A DNA stretch of 20,781 nt from Xanthocytophaga sp031424975. Lineage in GTDB: Bacteria > Bacteroidota > Bacteroidia > Cytophagales > 172606-1. Made by a program: the position numbers and the translations under genes. Location of the stretch: contig JANPIL010000283.1 in NCBI GenBank assembly GCA_031424975.1, positions 1 to 20,781 on the forward strand, read 5' to 3'. Below, piece by piece: positions 1-7,266 of the stretch; within the stretch, counting starts at the first letter, position 1, and every line of letters starts with the position of its first letter. The notes under the pieces are model-generated. The model saw only the letters and a program-made list of their open reading frames with translations. It was not told where the DNA came from and ran no database searches.

Positions 1-264
1 GCGTGGCTTGAACACCGTCTCGTCGTTGGGTATCAGCGCATCGCCCCTGCGGTTGGTGAATGCGGTGTAGTCGGGCAGGTTGTCGCTCCACAAATAGAAA
101 ACCAGCGACTTGTAATAGGCACTGTCGCGCGCATCGGCCAGCGACTGCGGCGACACACCGCCCGGTTGCTCGCGGCAGGCCGCCAAGCCCAAGGTGGCAA
201 CTGCCACAAACACCAGGAAATGGGTGCGGGAATTTTGAAAGATTATTCTCAGGATGTTGCTCAT
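1..264 (-). CDS. N-terminal part of a lipoprotein, possibly an S41-type peptidase (runs off the window)
   Basis: Reading from an ATG at 264 towards position 1 gives 88 residues without a stop, so only the N-terminus is present. The first 30 residues are a lipoprotein signal: a short basic start (MSNILRIIF), a hydrophobic stretch (FLVFVAVATLGL) and a lipobox LAAC with the lipidated cysteine at residue 30. The mature protein would be anchored in the outer or inner membrane facing the periplasm. After the lipobox, YYKSLVFYLWSDNLPDY resembles the 'YLW.D.LP' stretch found early in Bacteroidota S41-family (C-terminal processing type) peptidases. The catalytic region lies outside the window, so this assignment is an inference. 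The gene lies on the same strand as, and about 170 bp downstream of, the outer-membrane protein gene at 432-2411. Lipoprotein status is well supported; the enzyme family is not. Confidence 0.7.
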   Translation of the reverse strand, partial: MSNILRIIFQNSRTHFLVFVAVATLGLAACREQPGGVSPQSLADARDSAYYKSLVFYLWSDNLPDYTAFTNRRGDALIPNDETVFKPR

Positions 265-431
265 GGGTAGGGAATTATCCGCCCGGAAAACCGGAAAGCG
301 ATTGAATTATGATTGAATGTGAAAGGTGCGAGACCGTTACCTTAAAACCCGGCTGGGAATGCCCGCCGCCAAGCGTACATACGGTTCCAACTTATAGAAC
401 GGTTTTCGGGACGCTGAAAGTATGCGCGGCA

Positions 432-2411
432 TCACCGGACACCAATACTTCCGAAAGGCACCACCTCCGGAGCGGAAATGTCGAAGTCGGGCAGGCGGGT
501 GCGGGGAAGTTCGGAAAATTCGGTGCGGAGCGGATTGGCAATGCCGGGAATGCCCGGATAAAAGCCCAGCCGGAATTGAAACGTGTTGAATACCAGGTTT
601 TCGTTGCGCAGCCGCACGCCCACGCCATAGCCTTGGTAAAGCGAGTTTCTAAATATGGCCCGGTCGCTGCCACCCACCCAGCCCAAATCGGCGTAGGCAA
701 ACAAGGCTGTCTGGAAACCCAAAATGCTCAACGGCGAGAACACAACCGTTTCCAGATTCAGAACCAACGATTGGCGGCCCCGGAAGGCGGCGTTCGTGAT
801 GCCGCGCAGCCCGTTCACACCGTTGATGTCGATGAATTCGCCATTGAACCGCCCAAAGCCGCGCGTGTACCGGATATTGACAAACTGGCGCACCTGCAAC
901 GATCCCAAGCCGATCAGGCGGCTGAAATAATTGGCCTCCCCCCTCAGCACACCCTGTTCCCATTGTTGGTTGCGCAGGTAGCTGCCCGCATTCAGCGACA
1001 GCAGCAAGTAGCCGATGGAACGGTAATAACTGCCGTGGGCGGCTTTCATGCCCATGTAGTTGCGCACCCCGAATTCGGTGCGTTCAATGCCGCCCGTAAT
1101 TGAAAGCAGGCTGCCGTAAGGCACATCTTCGGTGCGCCCAAAACCATAAATCAGAATGTCGCGCAGGTAATTTCGCGTTGAAAACCCGATGCTGTAAAGA
1201 TTCAGGAAACGGTGCTGGAACAGTTGGTTGGTATCGGTGCGCACAAGCGGACGTTCGCGGTAGTAAGTGCCGGTTGTCCGTGCCGCCAGCACAATCCTCG
1301 AACGGTCGCGGTTGTCGATGCCGCCCAGCCGGGTGCGGAAAGAGCGTCCCAGCCACGCATCCGCATAACCGTACCCGACCGGAATAACCGGCGAGTTGGC
1401 TTCCAACGGATTTGCCTCCACCACAAACCGGTTACGGCTCACTTCCAGCCCGCCCGCGTATTTCATGGACGGAGTCAAAAACCCCCGCCCTGCCACGGCC
1501 GCGTACCGCTCTTGGTTCCACCGCCGGGTGAGTTCCAGTGAACCGGTCACGAAAGTCCTGCCGATGAACGGAACCCGGTACAGGCTGCGAAACCCCCAGC
1601 CACGCGGCCGCAGCGTGAGCGGGTCGGGCAGGCTGCTGTAAAACACGCCCATTGACTGCTCGTGACCCAAACCCAGAAAATTGATATCGGTAAGGTTTGC
1701 CTCGTGCGAGGTAGCCAAGTCTGATCCCGCACCGCCCGTAATGGACCAAACATCTTGCGTAACCACCACGATATCAACCGTGTCCGACTGTTTTGGCCGG
1801 GCAACCGCGTAAATCCGGGCATCCAGCAAGTTGGGCAATTGGCGCAATATCCGTTCATTGTCACTGATCATGGCCGCCACAAACGGGTGACCGCGCCGGA
1901 ACATGAGGCTTTTGCGGACAATACGTTCACGGGTGATCCGGTGGATAGCATTGGCGGATTTTTCAAGCCAACTTGAAGCCGTGCGCAGCGTATCGCTTAC
2001 ACTCGGGCCAAGCGGATCGAGGCGGGTGATGCGGACATCGCCGATGAAACGCCCTTCCATGCCGCAATTCGGGTCTTCCGGTTTTTCCAGTGTCCGGTTG
2101 GCTGGCTGGCTGAACGAGTCGCGCAGCAGGAAATCGTACAGGGCGCGGGTCACGCGCCGCTTGTACATCCGTTTTTTGAGCCGCTGGTAAAAAAACCGGA
2201 TCGAGTCGTTCTCCGTTCTCCGGTTCAGTATTTCCTGGTCTTTCGCAATGCCGCCCGTGCGCATCGTGTCCGTTTGCTGCGCCATGCCCGCCGTAGCCGC
2301 AAACACAGCAACGAAAATGACCGAAACGATATGTATGCACGCACTTCTCAACTGCTTGGATGGGTTTCCGGGTGGTTTTTCTGATGAACGGACATAATTG
2401 AAGGCAAGCAA
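432..2411 (-). CDS. Omp85/BamA-TamA-like outer-membrane β-barrel protein with a POTRA-like domain
   Basis: The open frame gives up to 659 residues. There is no ATG near the 5' end: the longest form starts with TTG at 2411, and a second TTG at 2351 begins just before a signal peptide (RSACIHIVSVIFVAVFAA, then AGMAQQ), so 2351 may be the true start. After the signal come a basic helical segment (about residues 65-105), a POTRA-like β-α-α-β-β unit (about 118-220, from GRFIGDVRITRLDP to VDIVVVTQD), and a long region of alternating aromatic/hydrophobic and polar residues (about 225-659) typical of an outer-membrane barrel. The length and plan fit the BamA/TamA-like proteins common in Bacteroidota; canonical BamA has more POTRA units, so this is probably a paralogue. 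The substrate is unknown. A copy of the dispersed repeat lies 10 bp upstream of the TTG at 2411. Confident for class, not for role. Confidence 0.75.
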   Translation of the reverse strand: MLAFNYVRSSEKPPGNPSKQLRSACIHIVSVIFVAVFAATAGMAQQTDTMRTGGIAKDQEILNRRTENDSIRFFYQRLKKRMYKRRVTRALYDFLLRDSFSQPANRTLEKPEDPNCGMEGRFIGDVRITRLDPLGPSVSDTLRTASSWLEKSANAIHRITRERIVRKSLMFRRGHPFVAAMISDNERILRQLPNLLDARIYAVARPKQSDTVDIVVVTQDVWSITGGAGSDLATSHEANLTDINFLGLGHEQSMGVFYSSLPDPLTLRPRGWGFRSLYRVPFIGRTFVTGSLELTRRWNQERYAAVAGRGFLTPSMKYAGGLEVSRNRFVVEANPLEANSPVIPVGYGYADAWLGRSFRTRLGGIDNRDRSRIVLAARTTGTYYRERPLVRTDTNQLFQHRFLNLYSIGFSTRNYLRDILIYGFGRTEDVPYGSLLSITGGIERTEFGVRNYMGMKAAHGSYYRSIGYLLLSLNAGSYLRNQQWEQGVLRGEANYFSRLIGLGSLQVRQFVNIRYTRGFGRFNGEFIDINGVNGLRGITNAAFRGRQSLVLNLETVVFSPLSILGFQTALFAYADLGWVGGSDRAIFRNSLYQGYGVGVRLRNENLVFNTFQFRLGFYPGIPGIANPLRTEFSELPRTRLPDFDISAPEVVPFGSIGVR

Positions 2412-2420
2412 CCCACCGGG

Positions 2421-2454
2421 GAAATAGTATGTTTGGAAACGCCCAAACCTGCCC
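2421..2454 (+). repeat. ATAGTATC repeat, copy 1
   Basis: It reads AAATAGTAT, then GTTTGGAAACG, then CCCAAACCTGCCC. It lies directly upstream of the TTG start of the outer-membrane protein gene, and about 125 bp downstream of the bacilliredoxin stop codon. The third nucleotide block differs from consensus (GTTTGG instead of CTTTTT). Confidence 0.8.
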
Positions 2455-2516
2455 GGTTTTTGAAATGTACGGACAACTGTGCAAAAACCAAGCCCATTTG
2501 CCTGGCTACAGAACGC

Positions 2517-2545
2517 AAAAACCCCGGCTGCGTGCCGGGGTTTTT
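2517..2545. terminator. Symmetrical intrinsic terminator
   Basis: A perfect stem CCCCGGC/GCCGGGG closes a five-base loop (TGCGT). It is flanked by five A on the left and five T on the right, so it can act on either strand. It lies about 33 bp past the stop codon of the minus-strand bacilliredoxin gene and probably ends the SUF transcript before the outer-membrane protein gene. Confidence 0.85.
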
Positions 2546-2578
2546 GCTAAACTGTTGCGACAAGAATCCGGCAAAGAT

Positions 2579-3001
2579 TTATTCGCCGCAAAACTCATCA
2601 AAAGCCATTGCCAAGTGGTCGGCAATCATCTGGGCGTTGCGGCCTTCAATGTGGTGGCGTTCAACAAAATGCACCAATTCGCCGTTTTTAAAAAGCGCAA
2701 TGGCGGGCGAGGATGGCGGGTAGGGCATGAAATATTCGCGGGCGGCGGCCACGGCTTCGGTGTCCACGCCGGCAAATACGGTCACCACGCGGTCGGGCTT
2801 TGCCACGCTGTTTTGCAGGGCCAGTTTCACGCCGGGTCGGGCCGCACCCGCCGCGCACCCGCAAACGGAATTGACGACTACCATGGTGGTTCCTTCTTGG
2901 CTGTCAAGCACTTGGCGCACTTGGGCGGCGGTTTTCAGTTCTTCAATACCCGCCACCGTCAAATCCTGACGCATCGGGGCAACTAAGGGTTCTGGATACA
3001 T
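2579..3001 (-). CDS. Bacilliredoxin of the BrxA/BrxB (YphP/YqiW) family
   Basis: The 140-residue protein starts at ATG 3001. It has the family's thioredoxin-like layout and the diagnostic CGC active site: C47-G48-C49 within VVVNSVCGCAAG, followed by ARPGVKLAL. FMPYPPSSPAIALFKNGELV carries the cis-proline region and the terminal strand of the fold, and the end has HHIEGRNAQMIADHL. In Bacillus, proteins of this family remove bacillithiol from S-bacillithiolated proteins; in Bacteroidota the role is less clear, and a general disulfide or thiol exchange function is possible. The gene is the last of the minus-strand SUF run and is followed by a strong terminator at 2517-2545. Its place behind sufT suggests a thiol-redox role linked to Fe-S assembly, which is an inference. 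An internal ATG at residue 10 is a less likely start. Confidence 0.9.
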   Translation of the reverse strand: MYPEPLVAPMRQDLTVAGIEELKTAAQVRQVLDSQEGTTMVVVNSVCGCAAGAARPGVKLALQNSVAKPDRVVTVFAGVDTEAVAAAREYFMPYPPSSPAIALFKNGELVHFVERHHIEGRNAQMIADHLAMAFDEFCGE

Positions 3002-3043
3002 ATATGGAATTGTTAAATTGATTTGGTATTAAAAGGCAATTTG

Positions 3044-3075
3044 AAAATAGTATCTTGGAAAAAGGCCAAACCTCC
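3044..3075 (+). repeat. ATAGTATC repeat, copy 2
   Basis: It reads AAAATAGTATCTTGG, then AAAAAGG, then CCAAACCTCC. It lies 25 bp past the sufT stop codon (minus-strand gene) and upstream of the bacilliredoxin gene, antisense to the transcript. Confidence 0.85.
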
Positions 3076-3100
3076 GTCCGGCCGCTGTTGATCCGGGCAA

Positions 3101-3412
3101 TCACATGAAGCCGAGTTCCAGTTTGGCCACTTCCGACATCATGTCCTGCGAGTAGGGCGGGTCAAACGTGAGTTCCACCTGCACATCGTTCACGCCCTCA
3201 ATGGCGCGTATTTTCTGTTCGGCTTCGCTCGGTATTTCCCCCGCCGACGGGCAGGAAGGCGAAGTGAGCGTCATCTGGACATACACATTGTTGACCGGAA
3301 ATATCTTTATGTCGTAAATCAGTCCCAACTCGTAGATATCCACCGGTATTTCGGGGTCATACACGTCTTTCAACGCCTTCACCACGCTTTCCTTCAGTTC
3401 TTGTTCGTCCAT
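3101..3412 (-). CDS. sufT: SufT/MIP18-type (DUF59) Fe-S assembly factor
   Basis: This 103-residue protein is a stand-alone DUF59 domain. Its N-terminus has VYDPEIPVDIYELGLIYDI (about residues 17-35), the family hallmark, and its second half has MTLTSPSCPSAG with the conserved cysteine at 54. The C-terminus VQVELTFDPPYSQDMM matches the usual ending of the fold. Members called SufT take part in maturation of Fe-S proteins in SUF-containing bacteria; the eukaryotic relative MIP18/CIA2 acts in cytosolic Fe-S targeting. PaaD of the phenylacetate pathway is in the same family, but no paa genes are seen here. It follows sufE on the same strand with a 78 bp gap that contains an imperfect inverted repeat. 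The start is the ATG at 3412. Confidence 0.9.
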   Translation of the reverse strand: MDEQELKESVVKALKDVYDPEIPVDIYELGLIYDIKIFPVNNVYVQMTLTSPSCPSAGEIPSEAEQKIRAIEGVNDVQVELTFDPPYSQDMMSEVAKLELGFM

Positions 3413-3428
3413 CTTTTTTCAATGAATA

Positions 3429-3503
3429 AATGAGTGAATGAGTAATTGCGTAAGTAAAAGACAAATAATATTTACTCAATTGCAATTTACTCACTTGCTC
3501 ATT
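3429..3503. repeat. Imperfect inverted repeat between sufE and sufT
   Basis: The left arm (3429-3458) is a run of TGAGT/TGAAT-like words ending in AAGTAAA. The right arm (3471-3503) starts TTTACTCAATTGC and ends GCTCATT. The arms are near-complementary over about 30 bases with small gaps, separated by 12 AT-rich bases. The right arm overlaps the last four codons and stop codon of sufE. It could fold in the transcript and tune expression of sufT relative to sufE, but no T-run follows. Confidence 0.5.
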
Positions 3504-3913
3504 GTGGAATAGGCCAGCGCGTACATTTTCATTTGTTTGAGCATCGAAAACAAGCCGTTGGCGCGGGTCTGAGCCAAGTGCTGCGCCATGCCGATGCGGT
3601 CAATGAAATACACGTCGGCCTTGGCAATTTCCTCGGGCGTGTGGCCCGACAGCACGCGGATGAGCAAACCGGCCAAGCCTTTCACAATCACCGCGTCGCT
3701 GTCGCTTTCAAAAACCACCCTGTGCCCTTTTAGTTCCGGCTGAAGCCAAACCCTTGACTGGCAACCTTTTATGATGTTCTCCTCGGTCTTGTGTTTCTCA
3801 TCCAGCGGCGGCAGCTTCTTGCCAATGTCAATGATGTATTCGTATTTGCCTTCCCAGTCGTCGAACAGGGAAAACTCCTCGATTATTTCGTCTTGTGCTT
3901 CGTTGATGGTCAT
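3491..3913 (-). CDS. sufE: SufE sulfur acceptor protein
   Basis: From the ATG at 3913 the protein has 140 residues, the usual size for SufE; a TTG three codons upstream is a less likely start. The family pattern is clear: FSLFDDWEGKYEYIIDIGKKLP near the N-terminus, then ENIIKGCQSRVWL with the sulfur-accepting cysteine at residue 51, then SDSDAVIVKGLAGLL and LSGHTPEEI. SufE takes persulfide sulfur from the cysteine desulfurase SufS and passes it to SufB. The gene starts only 10 bp after the toxin stop codon (3924), so in the present arrangement it is probably co-transcribed with the toxin-antitoxin pair that separates it from sufS. Confidence 0.95.
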   Translation of the reverse strand: MTINEAQDEIIEEFSLFDDWEGKYEYIIDIGKKLPPLDEKHKTEENIIKGCQSRVWLQPELKGHRVVFESDSDAVIVKGLAGLLIRVLSGHTPEEIAKADVYFIDRIGMAQHLAQTRANGLFSMLKQMKMYALAYSTMSK

Positions 3914-3923
3914 AAGTTGCAAT

Positions 3924-4214
3924 TCATATTCTTCCCAGCAATGCGCTTGTGTGCTTTATTTTCAATATGGTGATTTCGTCATTCAGGAAGCTGTAAACTA
4001 TCCGGTAATTTCCTGCAAACAACTCCCGCAAAAAACTAATCTCGCGTTCGGGAAGCATTTTTCCCATTTCAGGAAACCGTTGCAATGAATCGGTTTTTTG
4101 AAACACTTCTTCTATCCAGTTTTGCGCATATACAGATGAAATGCCATCCAGCGATAAATAAATCTCTTCCAAATCCGCACGTGCCCTATCCGACCATATT
4201 ATTTTTTTATCCAT
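3924..4214 (-). CDS. ParE/RelE-family toxin
   Basis: The 96-residue basic protein fits the RelE/ParE fold. IIWSDRARADLEEIYLSL is the typical N-terminal strand and helix, FPEMGKMLPE the central loop, and RELFAGNYRIVYSFLNDEITILKIKHTSALL the C-terminal sheet with the conserved arginine and tyrosine of 'YRIVY'. RelE-type members cleave mRNA on ribosomes and ParE-type members poison gyrase; the sequence alone does not tell which. Its start codon lies inside the 3' end of the antitoxin gene (16 bp overlap), which indicates translational coupling. Antitoxin-first order and overlap are standard for this class. The pair sits between sufS and sufE, in AT-richer DNA than the flanking suf genes, which suggests later insertion. 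Confidence 0.85.
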   Translation of the reverse strand: MDKKIIWSDRARADLEEIYLSLDGISSVYAQNWIEEVFQKTDSLQRFPEMGKMLPEREISFLRELFAGNYRIVYSFLNDEITILKIKHTSALLGRI

Positions 4215-4384
4215 TCACGCGCCTCCCTTTTAATTTGTTCGTGAGAGGTCACCTTGCCCTGCCCTGCCTCTTCCATGGATTTTTCTATTTCCCGCAGAAA
4301 AAGTATCCGTTCTATCAGGTCATCCGCCGAAATTTCTTCGGGCAGGTCTTTGAACGATTCGATTACCTGTGTTTTGGTCAGCAT
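4199..4384 (-). CDS. Antitoxin partner of the ParE/RelE toxin
   Basis: This acidic 61-residue protein starts at ATG 4384 and overlaps the toxin gene by 16 bp. It has a short N-terminal part (MLTKTQVIESFKDLPEEISADDLIERILFL) followed by a charged helix (REIEKSMEEAGQGKVTSHEQIKREAREWI). The shape matches the small antitoxins usually found in Bacteroidota beside RelE/ParE-like toxins, where the charged C-terminal helix wraps around the toxin. The N-terminal region may be a small DNA-binding or dimerisation unit, but I see no convincing helix-turn-helix. Identification rests mainly on size, position and overlap with the toxin gene. A copy of the dispersed repeat with a palindromic insert lies just upstream, between this gene and sufS. 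Confidence 0.75.
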   Translation of the reverse strand: MLTKTQVIESFKDLPEEISADDLIERILFLREIEKSMEEAGQGKVTSHEQIKREAREWIKK

Positions 4385-4407
4385 AAGGATGAATTTTTTG
4401 TGTCCGC

Positions 4408-4460
4408 AAAATAGTATCCCTGCCTGTCCGGCAGGCAGGTTTTCAAAAGCCCAAACCCCC
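4408..4460 (+). repeat. ATAGTATC repeat, copy 3, split by a palindrome
   Basis: AAAATAGTATC (4408-4418) is separated from TTTTCAAAAG and CCCAAACCCCCC (from 4440) by a 21 bp palindrome at 4419-4439 with arms CCTGCCTG and CAGGCAGG around TCCGG. The outer parts join into a normal repeat if the palindrome is removed. It ends 4 bp from the sufS stop codon. Confidence 0.85.
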
Positions 4461-4464
4461 CGAA

Positions 4465-5697
4465 TCAGCCCATCATCTTTTTCACCTTGTGCAACCCGCG
4501 CACCAGCACGTCTATTTCATCGGTGGTGTTGTACATCGCAAACGACGCACGTGATGTGCCCGCAACGCCCAGCCGCTGCATGAGCGGCTGCGTGCAGTGG
4601 TGGCCCGTGCGGATGGCAATGCCCTGGGTATCAAGGATGATGCCGATATCCTGGTGGTGGATGCCATCCATGATAAACGACACAACGCTGATTTTCTCTG
4701 CCGCCTGCCCGATAATGAGCAGCCCTTCTATTTGTTGCAGCGATTCGGTGGCGTAGGTCAGCAATTCGTGTTCATGTTCGGCAATGGCGGTTTTACCGAT
4801 GGCGTTCACATAGTCAATCGCCGCTTTAAAGGCCACCGTGTCGCCGATGTTGGGCGTGCCGGCCTCAAATTTATAAGGCAGCTCGTTGTAGGTTGTCTTT
4901 TCAAAACTCACGTCCTTAATCATTTCGCCGCCACCTTGGTAGGGTGGCATGGATTCAAGCAAGGCGCGTTTGCCATACAGCACCCCGATGCCGGTGGGGC
5001 CGTAAGCCTTGTGCGACGAGAACACGTAGAAATCGCAATCCAACGCCTGCACGTCAATATCCAGGTGTACACACGCCTGTGCGCCGTCGAGCAGTACTTT
5101 GGCTCCGTGGCGGTGCGCCATCGCAATCATTTCCTTGGCCGGATTAATCGTGCCGAGGCTGTTGGAAACGTACACCACGGCCACGATTTTGGTTTTTTCG
5201 GACAGCAGTTTTTCGTATTCGTCCAGCAGGATTTCGCCTTGGTCGTTGATCGGAATCACTTTCAATACGGCTCCCGTTTGTTCGCACACCATCTGCCAAG
5301 GCACAATGTTGGAATGGTGTTCCATAGCCGAAATCACTACTTCGTCGCCGGTTTTAAGGGTTTGGCGGCCAAAGGTTTGCGCCACCAGGTTAATGCCTTC
5401 GGTGGTGCCGCGCGTGAATACGATTTCCTCGCGGTGCGCCGCGTTGATGAATGCCTGCGCCGCATCGCGGGTGGCCTCGTATTCGGCGGTGGCTTTTTCG
5501 GCCAGCGAATGGATGCCCCGGTGAATGTTGGCATTGGATTCCTGGTAATAGCGCGTCAAGGCGGCAATTACCGAAGCGGGTTTCTGGGTGGTGGCGGCAT
5601 TGTCCAGGTACACCAGCGGCTTGCCGTGAACGGTTTGGTTCAGGATCGGGAAGTCGCGCCGAATATCGAGTACGTCAAAGTCGGTCGAGGTAATCAT
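4465..5697 (-). CDS. sufS: Cysteine desulfurase SufS
   Basis: This 410-residue protein has all hallmarks of the group II (SufS-type) cysteine desulfurases of PLP fold type I. VYLDNAATTQKP lies at 29-40, EHHSNIVPW at 126-134, and DGAQACVHLDIDVQALDCDFYVFSSHKAYGPTG carries the PLP-binding lysine at 230. RTGHHCTQPLM carries the catalytic cysteine at 368, and the short loop around it is characteristic of SufS rather than IscS. It converts L-cysteine to alanine and holds the sulfur as a persulfide for SufE. The ATG at 5697 agrees with the family's usual N-terminus. It follows sufD with a gap of about 120 bp containing repeat copy 4. Normally sufE follows directly; here a toxin-antitoxin pair lies between. 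Confidence 0.97.
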   Translation of the reverse strand: MITSTDFDVLDIRRDFPILNQTVHGKPLVYLDNAATTQKPASVIAALTRYYQESNANIHRGIHSLAEKATAEYEATRDAAQAFINAAHREEIVFTRGTTEGINLVAQTFGRQTLKTGDEVVISAMEHHSNIVPWQMVCEQTGAVLKVIPINDQGEILLDEYEKLLSEKTKIVAVVYVSNSLGTINPAKEMIAMAHRHGAKVLLDGAQACVHLDIDVQALDCDFYVFSSHKAYGPTGIGVLYGKRALLESMPPYQGGGEMIKDVSFEKTTYNELPYKFEAGTPNIGDTVAFKAAIDYVNAIGKTAIAEHEHELLTYATESLQQIEGLLIIGQAAEKISVVSFIMDGIHHQDIGIILDTQGIAIRTGHHCTQPLMQRLGVAGTSRASFAMYNTTDEIDVLVRGLHKVKKMMG

Positions 5698-5766
5698 GGG
5701 CGGAATATTGGAAAATTAAGTAACGGACGGAGGAATCACCATGCTTGCGCGTGTGCAACCAAAACC

Positions 5767-5799
5767 AAAATAGTATCTTTTTAGTGCCGCAAACCCGCC
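5767..5799 (+). repeat. ATAGTATC repeat, copy 4
   Basis: It reads AAAATAGTATCTTTTTAG, then TGCCG, then CAAACCCGCC. It lies 19 bp past the sufD stop codon, antisense to the suf transcript. Confidence 0.8.
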
Positions 5800-5818
5800 A
5801 TTTGCTTACTTCAATCGC

Positions 5819-7123
5819 TCAGTCCAGACGTTGGGCAATGAACCGCTCGACGTACTCCTTAAAAGGCGCAATCGAGATGGTGGTCAGCACGTCTTCGGCA
5901 AAGGCCCGCATGAGCAATGCCCGCGCGTTTTCGGCGGGTATGCCGCGTGTGCGCAGGTAAAACAGCATATCCTCATCGAGCTGGCCTACTGTTGCGCCGT
6001 GCGAACATTTCACATCGTCGGCAAAGATTTCCAGTTGCGGCTTGGTGTTCATGCTGGCCTCCCGCGACAGCACCAGGTTACGGTTCGACTGGAAGGCGTT
6101 GGTTTTCTGCGCCGCTTGCTTGACAAATATTTTTCCGTTGAACACTCCCGTCGATTTTCCGTCCAGAATGCCCTTGTACAACTCGTTGCTGTACGAATTG
6201 GGCTGGCGGTGGTCGGCAAGGGTGTGGTTGTCGGCGTGGGTTTTGCCATTGAGCAAGTACAGGCCATACATGTGCGCCTCCACGTTGGAGCCGTCCAGAA
6301 TCAGGTTCAGGTTGTTGCGCAGCAATGCGCCTTTAAGCGAAATGGTGTAGGCCGCAAACCGGCTGTCGCGCGCCAAGTGCGCCTGCGTGGTGCCGATGTG
6401 GTGGGCATTTTCGCTTTCGTCCTGCATCTTGTAATATTCCACTGAGGCGTTTTCGCCCACCGAAATCTCAGTCACCGCATTGGTGAAACTGCTGTTTTCG
6501 CCGATGGTATGGAAAACCTCCACCAGTTTGGCCGCGCCTCCCCGGCCAACCACCACCAAGTTTCGCGGTTGCGAAAACGGATTTGCCTGCCTGCCGTCGC
6601 TGATGAAATACAAATACACCGGATGCTCAAGCGTTTTTCCATCCGGCACGTGGATAAAAACGCCTTCCCGCGCAAAAGCCGTATTCAAGGCTGTCAGCGC
6701 ATCGTTTTGATAATCAGCCACCTGCGCGAAATATTTCTCCACCAAGGCGGGCTGCTCTTCCAGGGCTTCGCCGAAAGTCATGAGCGTGATTCCGTCAGGA
6801 GGCCGGATGCGCGAGGCGGCGGGCTGGTACGTGCCGTTGACAAAAACCAGCACGTGGCCATCGCCATCGGGAACCCGCACGGGTTGCAAGTCGGCATCAG
6901 TTACCGAACCGGCGGCATCCAGGTCGTAGTCGTGGCTGAGGGCTGGCTTCAGGTTGGTGTATTTCCATTCCTCGTTGCGCGTGGACGGGAAACCCCACGC
7001 CTCGAAACGCGCCAACGCTTCCAAGCGCGTGGCCGTCAGCACGGCGTTCTGCTTCGGCACGTAGTCAAACGAGGCGGACAGTTTTTCCGAGAGAAGGGTA
7101 TTTTGTATGGTCGGGGTGGTCAT
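5819..7123 (-). CDS. sufD: SufD, Fe-S scaffold subunit
   Basis: The 434-residue protein is a SufB/SufD-family β-helix protein of usual SufD length. NEEWKYTNLKPAL (about 55-67) is the typical SufD N-terminal signature. The C-terminal half has GLYLLNGKTHADNHTLADH, then YSNELYKGILDGKSTGVFNGKI, and FADDVKCSHGATVGQLDEDMLFYLRTRGI with the conserved cysteine and histidine (KCSHG) that, in other species, help form the cluster site at the SufB-SufD interface. SufD pairs with SufB and the ATPase SufC in the cytoplasm. It is encoded after sufC on the same strand, with a 143 bp gap that holds a GC-rich hairpin block and repeat copy 5. The ATG at 7123 is the clear start. Confidence 0.96.
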   Translation of the reverse strand: MTTPTIQNTLLSEKLSASFDYVPKQNAVLTATRLEALARFEAWGFPSTRNEEWKYTNLKPALSHDYDLDAAGSVTDADLQPVRVPDGDGHVLVFVNGTYQPAASRIRPPDGITLMTFGEALEEQPALVEKYFAQVADYQNDALTALNTAFAREGVFIHVPDGKTLEHPVYLYFISDGRQANPFSQPRNLVVVGRGGAAKLVEVFHTIGENSSFTNAVTEISVGENASVEYYKMQDESENAHHIGTTQAHLARDSRFAAYTISLKGALLRNNLNLILDGSNVEAHMYGLYLLNGKTHADNHTLADHRQPNSYSNELYKGILDGKSTGVFNGKIFVKQAAQKTNAFQSNRNLVLSREASMNTKPQLEIFADDVKCSHGATVGQLDEDMLFYLRTRGIPAENARALLMRAFAEDVLTTISIAPFKEYVERFIAQRLD

Positions 7124-7156
7124 GGAGCGGAAAAATGGGTGCGGTGGGTTTGGTTT

Positions 7157-7221
7157 AGCCCCCTGGCCCCCGAAGGGGGAGTTTTAAAAGCCCCCTCTTT
7201 CGGAGGGGGTTGGGGGAGGCC
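7157..7221. repeat. GC-rich double-hairpin intergenic repeat (first copy)
   Basis: Two C-run/G-run hairpins follow each other: CCCCC-GAA-GGGGG (around 7166-7178) and CCCCCT-CTTT-CGGAGGGGG (about 7191-7209), followed by TTGGGGGAGGCC. Near-identical text recurs at 12170-12226 and 12269-12300. Blocks of this kind are common between genes in Bacteroidota. It abuts repeat copy 5 and lies between sufD and sufC. Confidence 0.75.
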
Positions 7222-7223
7222 GT

Positions 7224-7253
7224 GGGGTTTGGCGTTTTCAAAAGATACTATTT
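7224..7253 (-). repeat. ATAGTATC repeat, copy 5
   Basis: On the minus strand it reads AAATAGTATCTTTTG, AAAACG, then CCAAACCCC. It lies 13 bp past the sufC stop codon, in the sense orientation of the transcript. Confidence 0.85.
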
Positions 7254-7266
7254 CAATCCGGTTTCC

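Noticed and set aside
395..428. Possible degenerate repeat copy between the lipoprotein and outer-membrane protein genes (GGTTTTCGGG, then CTGAAAGTATG)
   Set aside because: Only scattered bases match and the ATACTATTTT end is not preserved; could be chance.
309..1103. Plus-strand open frame of 264 codons near the start
   Set aside because: Antisense to the barrel of the outer-membrane protein gene; no family features.
4597..5784. Long plus-strand open frame over sufS (395 codons)
   Set aside because: Antisense shadow of sufS with no recognisable motifs.
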